Under the pieces are notes generated by a model that ran no database searches, was not told the origin of the DNA, and saw nothing but the letters and a program-made list of their open reading frames with translations. From Hymenobacter sp. 15J16-1T3B (lineage in GTDB: Bacteria > Bacteroidota > Bacteroidia > Cytophagales > Hymenobacteraceae), in NCBI RefSeq assembly GCF_020711235.1, contig NZ_JAJFAV010000001.1, positions 372,001-436,000 of the forward strand: a stretch of 64,000 nucleotides of DNA. Direction: 5' to 3'. Numbering within the stretch: position 1 is the first letter of the stretch; every line of letters starts with the position of its first letter. Positions 1 to 11,097 of the stretch are shown here, in pieces. The position numbers were made by a program, and so were the translations under genes.

Positions 1-2997
<2,997 letters not shown>

Positions 2998-3020
2998 GCA
3001 ATGCGCAGCTGATAAGCCCG

Positions 3021-3028
3021 CGAAAGTA
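3021..3028 (-). promoter_or_regulatory. Candidate -7 box for uvrA
   Basis: Read on the minus strand this is TACTTTCG, one base away from the Bacteroidetes -7 consensus TAnnTTTG. It lies about 23 bases upstream of the uvrA ATG. The identical octamer precedes kmo at 16833-16840. No convincing -33 element was seen. Confidence 0.35.
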
Positions 3029-3214
3029 CGTAAACCCTGGCCCGTTAGCTACTCTGAGTAGCAGCTTGGCCAAGCTAATTAGGCAGCGCCCGCCCCAGCC
3101 GCTCGGCCGGCCACGTGACGCCAGTGGTTCCTAACACCTGACAACGGCAAAAGGTGCGCGTGGTTTGAAAAGCTGAAGGAGTCCGGCCCGGGTCGCGTAG
3201 TTTTAGGTCCTGAT

Positions 3215-4486
3215 TTGGGCCGTTTGTCTAGCCCGGGCCTTGTGAGGGCCGGAATTCTCAGCCGCCTTTACCCAGACTTTCAAGCTATTTCGTCGCCCTA
3301 CCGCGTGCCTGCCGCTACATATCTTTCCGCCAAACGCGGGCTGTTCGGGCTGCTGCTCACCTTGCTGCTGCTACCGGCGGTGCAAACCTGGCTGAACATC
3401 AAGTTTCTGCGCCCCAGCCTGGGCGGCTACGAAGCCAGCGTGCCGCGCCCGGCCTGGCACTGGGACAGCCTGCGGGCCGGGGTTTACCAAGACCGGCTCG
3501 AACGCTACGCGGCCGGGCACTTGGGCCTGCGTGAGCAGCTGATCCGGCCCCGCAACCAGCTGGCCTACTCGCTTTTCGGCCGCTCCAACAACCAGCAAAT
3601 CATCATCGGCCGCGACGGCGCGCTGTTCGAGGCCAGCACCATTGCGCCCGCGCTGGGGCAGACGCCGCCCGTGCCGCCGGCCGAACTGCGGCAGCGGGTG
3701 CAGCAGTTTCGCCGCCTGCAGGATACCCTGGCGCGGCGTGGCAAGCTGCTGGTACTGGCCGTACCGCCCAGCAAGGCCGGCTTGTACCCCGAGCTGCTGC
3801 CGGCCGCGTACCGCCCAGCCTGGCAGGATTCGTCGAACTACCAGCGCTACGTGGCCGCCTTGCAGGCCGCCGGCGTCAACTTCGTCGATTTTGTGCCGCT
3901 GTTTCGGCGCTGGAAAGCGGCCGCGCCCTATCCGCTGTTTCCGCGCGGGGGCACGCACTGGAGCGGCTACGGCGTGGTGCGGGCGGCCGACACCTTGTTT
4001 CGCTACCTCGACCGGCGCGGCCGCCTCGGGCTGCGCGGCTTCCGCGTGAGCGGCACGGCGGTCAGCACCACCCCGCGCTACACCGACAGCGACATTGCCA
4101 AGGCGCTGAACCTGCTCTGGGACCCCGCGCCCTGGCCCCTGGCCTATCCCACGGTGGCATTTGCGCCGCTGCGCCCCGGCCAGCCGCGCCCGCGCCTGCT
4201 GCTGGTCGGCGACAGTTTCGGCTGGGGCTTCATTGAGTTCTATCCCTTTGTGCCCGAGCTGTTTGCGCCCGACTCCCACTTTTGGTACTACAACCACGAA
4301 GTGGAATGGACCGGCGCTACGCCCAACCACCACGTGGCACCCGAGCAATACGAGGTGCGCGGCCTCGACCGCCGCGCCCAGCTGGCCGCCCACGACGTGG
4401 TGCTGGTGCTCGTCAACGAGGCCAACCTCGGCAGCTTCGACCTGGGCTTCAGCGCCGACATGCTGCAGGCGCTGGGCGCGCCCTGA
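3215..4486 (+). CDS. SGNH-type AlgX/AlgJ-like acetyl-transfer protein
   Basis: Probable membrane-anchored periplasmic SGNH hydrolase-like protein that works with the following MBOAT acyltransferase to O-acetylate an exported polysaccharide. A hydrophobic segment (LFGLLLTLLLLPAV, about residues 43-56) would anchor it. The AlgX/AlgJ signatures are present: GTHWSGYG with His248, and GDSFGWG with nucleophile candidate Ser334. The length of 423 aa suits the family. The start is uncertain: 3215 is TTG, and an in-frame GTG at 3305 would leave a short N-tail right before the anchor. The MBOAT gene follows after 79 bases on the same strand. This pair is the classic alginate/cellulose acetylation arrangement, but the glycan acted on here is unknown, and no alginate genes are nearby. 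Confidence 0.75.
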   Translation: MGRLSSPGLVRAGILSRLYPDFQAISSPYRVPAATYLSAKRGLFGLLLTLLLLPAVQTWLNIKFLRPSLGGYEASVPRPAWHWDSLRAGVYQDRLERYAAGHLGLREQLIRPRNQLAYSLFGRSNNQQIIIGRDGALFEASTIAPALGQTPPVPPAELRQRVQQFRRLQDTLARRGKLLVLAVPPSKAGLYPELLPAAYRPAWQDSSNYQRYVAALQAAGVNFVDFVPLFRRWKAAAPYPLFPRGGTHWSGYGVVRAADTLFRYLDRRGRLGLRGFRVSGTAVSTTPRYTDSDIAKALNLLWDPAPWPLAYPTVAFAPLRPGQPRPRLLLVGDSFGWGFIEFYPFVPELFAPDSHFWYYNHEVEWTGATPNHHVAPEQYEVRGLDRRAQLAAHDVVLVLVNEANLGSFDLGFSADMLQALGAP

Positions 4487-4565
4487 GCGCCGCGCCGGCC
4501 GCTTCCTCAGCCCTAGCCGAAACCGTCGTTTCGGCCCCACCACTCGTTCGCCCGCACGTTGCCGT

Positions 4566-5984
4566 ATGGTTTTTAGTAGTACGCTGTTCCTGTTTTACTT
4601 CCTGCCGGCCTTTCTGCTGCTGTACTTCGCCGCGCCCCAACGGCTGAAAAACCCGGTGGCGCTGCTGGCCAGCGTGGGCTTTTACGCCTGGGGCGGCCTG
4701 AACTTTCTGGCCCTCTTCCTGGGCTCGGTGGTCGTCAATTTCGTGCTGATCCGCTTCATGGACCGGGCCGCGGGCTGGCAGAAGCGGATTTACCTCATTC
4801 TGAGCATCGTCCTCAACGTGGCCATGCTCTTCTACTTCAAGTACGCCAACTTCTTCCTCGAAAACGCCAGCGCCGTGCGCCAAGCTGCGGGCGGCCCCCC
4901 GCTCGACTGGGAGAAAGTTGTGCTGCCCATTGGCATTTCCTTCTTCACCTTCGAGAAGCTCACCTACACCATCGACGTGTACCGCGGGGTGAACAAGCCG
5001 CTGAAGTCGTTCTGGGACTTCCTGCTCTACATCATGCTGTTCCCGAAGATGATTGCCGGGCCCATCGTGCGCTTTCACGAAATAGCCGGGCAGCTCACCG
5101 ACCGTTCGGAGTTTGACACCATCGACCACAAGCTGGCCGGCTTGTTCCGCTTCGGGCTGGGCCTGGCCAAGAAGGTACTCATTGCCAACGTCCTTGGCGA
5201 GCAGGCCGACGCCGTCTTCGCCCTGCCGGCCGCGGAGCTGTCGGCCCCGCTGGCCTGGATTGGCGCCGTGGCTTACACCTTCCAGATCTACTTCGACTTT
5301 TCCGGCTACTCCGACATGGCCATTGGCCTGGGCCGCCTGATCGGGTTTCAGTTTCCGGAAAACTTCAACAACCCCTACATCTCGCGCAGCATCACCGAGT
5401 TTTGGCGCCGCTGGCACATGACGCTGGGCCGCTGGATGCAGGACTACCTCTACATCCCGCTGGGCGGCAACCGTGTGTCCAAGCCCCGCCTCTACGCCAA
5501 CCTCTGGACGGTGTTTATCCTGTCGGGCTTCTGGCACGGGGCCGCCTGGAATTTCATTGCCTGGGGCGCCTTTCACGGCCTGTTCCTGATTCTAGACCGC
5601 CTGTTCTTGCTGCGCCTTTCGCAGCGGCTGGGCGTGTTCAGCCTCGTGCCTACGTTTCTGGTCACGGTGGTGGGCTGGGTGCTGTTTCGGGCCGACAGCC
5701 TGAGCGCCGCGGGCGCCTACTTGCGCAGCATGTTTGCCGGCTCGTGGACCGCCCCGCCTGCCCTCCCGAACGAGTTCTGGGCCGTCCTGGCGCTGGCGGG
5801 GCTGGTGTCGTTTGTGGCCGCCGCGCCGCGCATGGAACGCTGGGAAGCCAGCGTCCTCTTTACGTCCAACCTCACCTTGCCGCGCGCCGCCGCCATCAGC
5901 CTGGCGACCGTGCTGCTGCTGGCGTTCAGCGCGGCGGCCATCGTGGGCAGTTCCTTCAATCCGTTTATCTATTTCCGCTTTTAA
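4566..5984 (+). CDS. MBOAT family O-acyltransferase (AlgI/DltB-like)
   Basis: Polytopic membrane O-acyltransferase of 472 aa. It is expected to move acyl groups, usually acetyl, across the inner membrane for transfer onto an extracellular glycan. The N-terminus MVFSSTLFLFYFLPAFLLLY is the standard AlgI start and fixes the ATG at 4566; the frame continues upstream, but that part overlaps the previous gene. The hallmark MBOAT motifs are present: FWRRWHMTLGRW (residues 279-290), the catalytic His of SGFWHGAAW (His324), and a further His337. About ten hydrophobic segments are visible. It pairs with the SGNH-like gene just upstream. The family call is strong; the acceptor is not known. The 230 bases after it, up to 6214, show no clear gene or terminator. 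Confidence 0.9.
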   Translation: MVFSSTLFLFYFLPAFLLLYFAAPQRLKNPVALLASVGFYAWGGLNFLALFLGSVVVNFVLIRFMDRAAGWQKRIYLILSIVLNVAMLFYFKYANFFLENASAVRQAAGGPPLDWEKVVLPIGISFFTFEKLTYTIDVYRGVNKPLKSFWDFLLYIMLFPKMIAGPIVRFHEIAGQLTDRSEFDTIDHKLAGLFRFGLGLAKKVLIANVLGEQADAVFALPAAELSAPLAWIGAVAYTFQIYFDFSGYSDMAIGLGRLIGFQFPENFNNPYISRSITEFWRRWHMTLGRWMQDYLYIPLGGNRVSKPRLYANLWTVFILSGFWHGAAWNFIAWGAFHGLFLILDRLFLLRLSQRLGVFSLVPTFLVTVVGWVLFRADSLSAAGAYLRSMFAGSWTAPPALPNEFWAVLALAGLVSFVAAAPRMERWEASVLFTSNLTLPRAAAISLATVLLLAFSAAAIVGSSFNPFIYFRF

Positions 5985-6214
5985 GCCGGTGGTAGCTTGT
6001 CATTTGCACAGCAAGCACGACTGCACGGCGGTCTGCCGATAACGCCGGCGCTGAACGCACGTATGCAGGCCAGCAAAGAGCCGGCGGCAAGCTGGGCCGC
6101 CCGTTTACGCCTCTGCCGCGCGGCCGGGCGCGGTTGGCAGCGGAGCACCAAGCCTGGTGAGGTTTGGCGCCGTTCTTGCCAGCGGCTCGTTCAACACCGC
6201 AATTTCCCTTTCTC

Positions 6215-6641
6215 ATGAAAACGCTCCTCCGCACGCTATTTGCCGCCCTACTCCTGACGGGCACGGCCAGCCTCTACAGCGACGCCCACGCCCAGGTAAC
6301 CATCAACATCAACCCGCCGAGCTGGGGCCGCGCCGGCTGGCACGCAGTACTACTACGTGCCTGAGTACGGCGGCTACTACGACCTGCGCGCCCAGCAGTA
6401 CATCGTGATGCAAAACGGGCAGTGGGCCCGCGTGGCTGCGCTCAACGGCTACGACCCGCGCGGCTTCCACCCCGTCGTCATCGACTACGTGGGTGCCCAG
6501 CCCTGGGTGTACTACTCGCAGCACAAAGCGAAGTACGGCCACCCCCACGGCATGCCTCCCGGCCAGGCTAAGAAAATGGGCTACGGCGGCCCCGGCAATG
6601 GAAAAGGCAACGGGCATGGCAAAGGCCACGGCAAGCACTAA
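6215..6641 (+). pseudogene. Frameshifted small secreted protein, paralogue of the gene at 7607
   Basis: The ATG at 6215 opens a signal peptide (MKTLLRTLFAALLLTGTASL..AHAQ), followed by VTININPPSWGRAGW. The frame then ends at once with an unrelated tail. In the +1 frame the protein continues as TQYYYVPEYGGYYDLRAQQY... to the stop at 6641, ending in a Gly/Lys/His-rich tail. The intact paralogue at 7607-8281 has the same order (VNVNVGTPAWG, then QYYYIPEIDGYYDL), so the break lies near 6341, where one extra base (or two missing) changes frame. Function is unknown; the family resembles small exported YxP/GYYD-rich proteins of Bacteroidetes. It is either a young pseudogene or a sequencing error. 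Confidence 0.8.
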
Positions 6642-6660
6642 GCTTACTCGCTTGATAGAC

Positions 6661-6696
6661 AACGGCGGCGCTACCCTTTCGGGTGGCGCCGCCGTT
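6661..6696. terminator. Bidirectional hairpin terminator
   Basis: A 16-base stem (AACGGCGGCGCTACCC with its complement, one G-T pair) and a TTTC loop, placed between two convergent genes. There is no strong T tract, but position and stability fit a shared terminator. Confidence 0.7.
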
Positions 6697-6710
6697 GCGT
6701 TAGGGCGGTA

Positions 6711-7427
6711 TCAGCGGCAGGGGCCGTTCAGCTCCACGTCAGCTTCGGCTACGTAGCCGGGCTGCGCTTGGCCCGGCACCTCAATTGCCGTCCAGCCCGC
6801 CGGCGCCGGCTGCGGGCGGATTCGGGCGTAGCTACCCACGGGAATGGTGCCGAGCGGTGGGGCGGCTGCTTCCGGGCGGAGGCGCACCGGCACCGGGTGC
6901 GTGGCCATCAGCAGGCACGCGTAGGCCGGCGCCTGCACAACGGGCAGATCCGCACAAACCGGTGCATTCGCGCCGAAAACCTCCGCAGCCCGCACCCAGC
7001 GCAGCCGAAAGATGCCGACGTTGGCTGCCTGGGCGGTTGCCGGGTCGAAGCCGAGCCAGCCGTCGGCGGTGCGGGCCACCGGCCGGAGCGTTTCCCCCGC
7101 CGGCAGCTGCCCAAACACCGGCGCCTGGGCCTCGGGCCGCTGGTAGATGGTGGCAGCACGAGGCGTCACCTGCTCGCACGGCCGGACGGCGGCGGGCCGG
7201 AACGGGGCAGGCCAGCTGATGCGCCCGCCCGCCGTTGGCGCAGCGGGCGGCGCAGTGGCTGTGGTGGGGCTGTTGTCGGGTGCGGGGGCCACGGGCGAAT
7301 CGGCGGCGGGCTTCAGCGAGTCGGCGGGTACGGGAGGCGGGCCGCTGTCGGTATCGGCGGTAGGGTTGTTTTGGGAGCAGGCCAGCAGCAGGCAGCTCGC
7401 CAGCTGGAGCAGGTGTGGGCGAAACAT
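6711..7427 (-). CDS. Prolipoprotein with two SH3-like regions
   Basis: A 238-residue probable lipoprotein. The N-terminus MFRPHLLQLASCLLLAC has a lipobox ending at Cys17, which sets the start at 7427; the frame is open further upstream but lacks signal character there. A Pro/Ala/Thr/Ser-rich linker follows (about residues 20-70). After it come two segments that look like bacterial SH3 domains: one around IYQRPEAQAPVFGQLPAGE..., and a C-terminal one around PVRLRPEAAAPPLGTIPVGS with GWTAIEVPGQAQPGYV. These folds often bind peptidoglycan or peptides. The role here is unknown. It ends facing the hairpin at 6661-6696. Confidence 0.65.
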   Translation of the reverse strand: MFRPHLLQLASCLLLACSQNNPTADTDSGPPPVPADSLKPAADSPVAPAPDNSPTTATAPPAAPTAGGRISWPAPFRPAAVRPCEQVTPRAATIYQRPEAQAPVFGQLPAGETLRPVARTADGWLGFDPATAQAANVGIFRLRWVRAAEVFGANAPVCADLPVVQAPAYACLLMATHPVPVRLRPEAAAPPLGTIPVGSYARIRPQPAPAGWTAIEVPGQAQPGYVAEADVELNGPCR

Positions 7428-7606
7428 AGGGTGGTGTTGCGGCAAACAATGAGGCCCTGCCGACGGGCGGGTCGCCGCGGCAGGCACCATTTCGGGCTTC
7501 ATACGAAACGCATTCACCGACAGCTACCTTATGGAGGAAGTACCAGCGGCCCCGGCAGAATTATGGTGCTGTTTTTGCGTTGGGGCAGCGTAACTTCTTT
7601 TCACCC

Positions 7607-8281
7607 ATGAAAGCATTGCTCAAATCCGCTGTACCGCTGCTGTTGCTGGGGCTGCTGTTGCAGGCCAGCCCCACGCAGGCGCAGGTGCAGGTAAACGTCA
7701 ACGTCGGCACGCCGGCCTGGGGCCCGCCCGTCGGGCCCGGGGTGCAGTACTACTACATTCCCGAAATCGACGGCTATTACGACCTCTACACCCAGTCGTA
7801 CGTGTATTTCGACCCGTACTACAACACCTGGGTTAGTGCTCCGGCCCTGCCGGCCGCGTACTACGCCGGCTACGACCCGCGCTACTTCCATCCCGTGGTG
7901 GTGCAGTACGTGGGGCGCCAGCCCTGGGGCCTGATCTACGACCACCGCTCGTACTGCAACACGCGCGGCTGGCGTCCCGGCTACTACCGCTCGGCCCCCG
8001 GGCCGCGCTGGCAGGGCGGCTATAGCCACGGCCCGCAGCCGTACCGCGGCCAGCCCGGCGGCCGCTACGACAACCAACCCTACGCCCAAAACGGCCCCGG
8101 CCGCGGCGGCTACCAGGGCAGCTACGGCGGCCGAAACGACCACGATGACCACCGCGGCGGCTACGACGGCCGGCGCGAGCAGCCTAGCGGCGGGCGGCCC
8201 GACTACGGGCAGCCCGGCCGGGGCCAGGGTGGCAACGGAGGCTTTGGCCACCAGGGAGGCGGCCGCGGACGCGTCCGCTAA
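7607..8281 (+). CDS. Small secreted Gly/Tyr/Arg-rich protein
   Basis: A 224-residue exported protein of unknown function. A signal peptide (residues 1 to about 24, ending PTQAQ) fixes the ATG at 7607. The conserved middle has repeated aromatic motifs: QYYYIPEIDGYYDLYTQSY, then GYDPRYFHPVVVQYVGRQPW. The C-terminal ~90 residues are a low-complexity Gly/Arg/Pro/Gln/Tyr tail ending GRGRVR. The conserved core matches the broken gene 1 kb upstream, so the two are tandem-type paralogues that flank the convergent SH3-like lipoprotein. A strong palindromic terminator follows at 8301. A surface or periplasmic structural role is a guess. Confidence 0.7.
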   Translation: MKALLKSAVPLLLLGLLLQASPTQAQVQVNVNVGTPAWGPPVGPGVQYYYIPEIDGYYDLYTQSYVYFDPYYNTWVSAPALPAAYYAGYDPRYFHPVVVQYVGRQPWGLIYDHRSYCNTRGWRPGYYRSAPGPRWQGGYSHGPQPYRGQPGGRYDNQPYAQNGPGRGGYQGSYGGRNDHDDHRGGYDGRREQPSGGRPDYGQPGRGQGGNGGFGHQGGGRGRVR

Positions 8282-8300
8282 TCACATCTGATTTCGCGCA

Positions 8301-8336
8301 AAGCCGCCCCGGCCAGCTGGCCGGGGCGGCTTTTTT
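8301..8336. terminator. Palindromic Rho-independent terminator
   Basis: Perfect inverted repeat AAGCCGCCCCGGCCAG / CTGGCCGGGGCGGCTT followed by TTTT on the plus strand. It lies between two convergent genes and should serve both. Confidence 0.85.
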
Positions 8337-8526
8337 GGGCCGTTACCGATCGGTGCACCCCGGCCGCCGGATGCGCGTGCCGCCCGCCCCCTTGATGCGG
8401 CGGGCTGTTTCCTACCGAGCGTCGTCAGGCGAGTGCAGCTGCGCGTACTCCGTGGCTGCGGCGAAGTGGTTGGCAAATTTGGTCCGGGAAGACAGCCGGC
8501 GGGTTCTGCGAGGCAGACCTATGGGC

Positions 8527-10188
8527 CTAGTGGTTGGTCTGAGCCTGTGCCAGCAGTTCGGCCCAGTCGATTTCCGGCCGGGCAGCCGCGGGTGCGGGCA
8601 TTTGGTTTAGTGCCAGCAGGGCTTCGATGCAAATCATGTCCGCGTCGCGGTTCATGGCCGCGGCCGCCACAATGCGGCCGCCGTCCACATACAAGGCCAG
8701 GAAATCCTGCTGTTCGACCTCGCCGTGGTAGATGATGTCGTCCCAGTGCTGGGCGTGGCCGGCGTAGCGCAGGCTCTTGCCGAACTGCTGCGTCCAGAAA
8801 AACGGCACCTGCTCGAAGCGCGTGGCCCGGCCCAGCATGTTGAGCGCCGCCACGCGGCCCTGCTGCTGGGCCACGCGCCAGTGCTCGATGCGGGTGCGGC
8901 CGCCCGCTGCGGGGGGCAGCTCGAACGTGGCCACGTCGCCGGCGGCCCAGATGCCCTCGGCCACGCGCAGGTGCGCATCCACGGCCAAGCCGCCGTCCTT
9001 TTCCCGCGGTAGGGCTTCGCGCAGAAAGTCGGTGGCCGGCTGCACGCCGATGCCGAGCACCACCAGGTCGGCCGGCAAAGTGTCGCCAGATTGCAGCGTC
9101 ACGCTAGCCAGCTTGCCGGTGGGCCCGGTGCCCAAGGCCGTCACCGCCTGCCCGCCGCGGAAGCTGATGCCGTGCTGCGCGTGCAGCTGCCGGAACATGG
9201 CCCCGATGCGGGGCCCCAGCACTTTCTCAAACGGCTCGGCCTGCGAAGCCACTACCGTTACGCTGCGGTCTGCGCCGCCAGCCAGGCTTGCCGCCGCTTC
9301 CATGCCGATAAAGCTGCCGCCGATGACCACCACGTGCCGGGCCTCCGCCACCGCGTCGCGCAGGCGCCGGGCATCGGCGTGGCTGCGCAGCACCAGCACG
9401 CCGGGCAGGTCGTGGCCGGGCACGGTGGCGGGCAGGGTGCGCGGCGCGCTGCCGGGGCAGAGCAGCAGCGCGTCGTAGTGCAGCGGGGCGCGGTCGTCGG
9501 CGAAGAGCAATTCGCGCGTGGCGGTGTTCAGCCCGCCGATGCGCGCTTCGGGCAGATGCTCAATGCGGAAGTCGCGGTAGAACGAACGGTAGCGCAGGGG
9601 CAGGTGGGCGTCGTCGGTTTTGCCGGCCAGGTAGGCTTTGCTGAGCTTGGTGCGGTCGTAGGGCGGCTCGGCTTCGGCACCGATGAGCACCACCCGGCCC
9701 GCGAAGCCCTCGGTGCGCAGGGTCTGCGCCGCCATTTGCCCGGCCGCGCCGGCCCCCACGATGACAAACACGCTGGCGTCGGTGGGGTTTCCCTGGCGCA
9801 GGGCCGGGGCCGCGCCGCCCGTTTCGGCCGTGGGCGTAGCGTCGGGCGACTCGGGCACCTGGGGCACGGCGGGTGGCAAGGTCACCCACACCCGGCCGTC
9901 GGCCTCGCGCACCGGGTAGGCGGGCAAGTCGTCCAGCGCCGGCGGCTCGCAGAGATGGCCGTCGGGCACGCGGAAGCAGGCGTGGTGCCAGGGGCAGACG
10001 AGCCGCTCGCCCACCATCTTGCCTTTGGCCAGCGGCGCGCCGTAGTGCGGGCAATGGGCGGCAAAGGCGTGGTAACGGCCGCCGCGACGCACCAGCAGCA
10101 CCTCGGTATCGGCGGCGGGGAAGGCTTTCAACTCCCCTTCCTGCAAGGCATCGGCGGGGGCTAGGTCGAATTCGGGGGCGTTAGGCAT
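8527..10188 (-). CDS. Rieske [2Fe-2S]-FAD/NAD oxidoreductase (AIFM3-like)
   Basis: A 553-residue fusion of an N-terminal Rieske domain and a pyridine nucleotide-disulfide-type flavoprotein. The Rieske ligands are in CPHYGAPL and CPWHHACF: Cys46, His48, Cys65 and His68. A Pro/Ala/Thr linker (about 105-137) leads to the FAD Rossmann motif VIVGAGAAG (142-150). A second dinucleotide motif VVVIGGSFIGMEAA follows near residue 278, with an AAGDVATF FAD signature further on. This order is typical of AIFM3-like and ferredoxin reductase-like enzymes. It probably transfers electrons from NAD(P)H; the partner is unknown. The ATG at 10188 (MPNAPEF) is preferred to an in-frame TTG 15 bases upstream. A box one base off TAnnTTTG (TACCCTTG on the minus strand) sits at 10201-10208. 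Confidence 0.88.
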   Translation of the reverse strand: MPNAPEFDLAPADALQEGELKAFPAADTEVLLVRRGGRYHAFAAHCPHYGAPLAKGKMVGERLVCPWHHACFRVPDGHLCEPPALDDLPAYPVREADGRVWVTLPPAVPQVPESPDATPTAETGGAAPALRQGNPTDASVFVIVGAGAAGQMAAQTLRTEGFAGRVVLIGAEAEPPYDRTKLSKAYLAGKTDDAHLPLRYRSFYRDFRIEHLPEARIGGLNTATRELLFADDRAPLHYDALLLCPGSAPRTLPATVPGHDLPGVLVLRSHADARRLRDAVAEARHVVVIGGSFIGMEAAASLAGGADRSVTVVASQAEPFEKVLGPRIGAMFRQLHAQHGISFRGGQAVTALGTGPTGKLASVTLQSGDTLPADLVVLGIGVQPATDFLREALPREKDGGLAVDAHLRVAEGIWAAGDVATFELPPAAGGRTRIEHWRVAQQQGRVAALNMLGRATRFEQVPFFWTQQFGKSLRYAGHAQHWDDIIYHGEVEQQDFLALYVDGGRIVAAAAMNRDADMICIEALLALNQMPAPAAARPEIDWAELLAQAQTNH

Positions 10189-10269
10189 GGGGGCGGGCGG
10201 CAAGGGTAACGACTCTCTGTCCCAACGTTTTCGGGCTCATCTGGGTTAAGCAGCAAAACCCCTCATGCC

Positions 10270-10515
10270 ATGAGCGACTACCGCCCCATCAGCTGTTCCT
10301 TCTACGACGAACTGGAAGCCCGCGCCACCACCCGGCAGCCCTGCACCCTGCACTTTCGCGAGGCACCCGAGGCCCCGCTCAGCGCCCGCACGGGCGTCAT
10401 CCAAGACCTCTACATCCGCGACAAAGTGGAGTACCTGCGCCTGACCGACGGCTTCGAACTGCGGCTCGACAAGCTGACGGCCGTCGACGACCGGGAGCTG
10501 CGCAACTACTGCTAG
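10270..10515 (+). CDS. rof: Rof/YaeO-type Rho-binding antiterminator
   Basis: An 81-residue protein matching the Rho-binding antiterminator family (Rof, YaeO; PF07073). Visible family features are the start SDYRPISCSFYDELEA, a Thr/Arg-rich strand segment with CTLHF, then TGVIQDLYIRDKVEYLRL and the terminal FELRLDKLTAVDDREL. In Escherichia coli Rof binds Rho next to its primary RNA-binding site and reduces termination. The same role in the cytoplasm is inferred here. The ATG at 10270 is the only sensible start. A DUF3592-like gene starts only 10 bases after the stop codon, but it may have its own promoter, which overlaps the rof stop codon. Confidence 0.85.
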   Translation: MSDYRPISCSFYDELEARATTRQPCTLHFREAPEAPLSARTGVIQDLYIRDKVEYLRLTDGFELRLDKLTAVDDRELRNYC

Positions 10516-10520
10516 CTTTG
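10513..10520 (+). promoter_or_regulatory. Exact TAnnTTTG box overlapping the rof stop
   Basis: TAGCTTTG matches the Bacteroidetes -7 consensus exactly and begins at the TAG stop of rof. The ATG of the next gene lies five bases after it, so a transcript from this box would be leaderless or nearly so. Confidence 0.45.
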
Positions 10521-10524
10521 GCAG

Positions 10525-11046
10525 ATGCCCTCCCGCCCCGCTCCTGCTGCCGCCGGCCGCCCCCACGCGGCGCACTACATTGCCTCCGGCGTGGCCGCGG
10601 TGTGTTGCGTGGTGCTGCTAGGCTTGGCGGCGCGGGAGGCGCGAGGTGTGCTCGCGCGGCGCACGGAGGGCGTTGCGCTGATCGGTACGGTCACGCAGCG
10701 GCGCGTGCCATCGGCCGCCGGCAAACGTTCCGCGAAGGCCGGCCCCTCCAGCATCGAATACACCGTCGCGGCCAGCTACCAGGGCCGCGCTGTGCAGGTG
10801 GTCAACCGCTTCCGCCACTCCTCGGCGGCGTACCGCGTGGGCGAGAACGTGCCCATCATATATGTACCGAATCAGCCCGAGCACAGTCGCCTGGCTACCA
10901 CGACCGAGCAATACGGGCAGCTCCTGCAGCTGACGGGCTTTGGGCTGTTGAGCGGCTTTGCGGCGGGGCTACTGTGGCTGCGCAAGCGCACGGCCGAGGC
11001 GTTGTTTCGTGGCCGGCCCCAGTTGCCGCCGGATGCTACTCCATAA
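10525..11046 (+). CDS. DUF3592-like membrane protein
   Basis: A 173-residue predicted inner-membrane protein. One hydrophobic segment lies near residues 17-37 (HYIASGVAAVCCVVLLGLAA) and a second near 133-152 (LLQLTGFGLLSGFAAGLLWL). Between them is a soluble beta-type domain with IEYTVAASYQGRAVQVV and a GENVPIIYVPNQPEHSRL segment, the pattern of DUF3592 proteins, in which a converted pH/voltage-like beta domain is flanked by two helices. Biochemical function is unknown for the family. It follows rof by 10 bases and ends in a strong terminator at 11047. Confidence 0.7.
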   Translation: MPSRPAPAAAGRPHAAHYIASGVAAVCCVVLLGLAAREARGVLARRTEGVALIGTVTQRRVPSAAGKRSAKAGPSSIEYTVAASYQGRAVQVVNRFRHSSAAYRVGENVPIIYVPNQPEHSRLATTTEQYGQLLQLTGFGLLSGFAAGLLWLRKRTAEALFRGRPQLPPDATP

Positions 11047-11081
11047 AAAAAGGCCCGTTGTCGTGGACAACGGGCCTTTTT
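11047..11081. terminator. Bidirectional Rho-independent terminator
   Basis: A perfect 16-base stem AAAAAGGCCCGTTGTC with loop GTG. A-run and T-run flanks make it functional on both strands, between two convergent genes. Confidence 0.9.
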
Positions 11082-11097
11082 ACTTGCTGACAATGGC

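Noticed and set aside
10189-10203. Upstream TTG start for the Rieske oxidoreductase
   Set aside because: Adds only five residues and is weaker than the ATG at 10188 that begins the domain.
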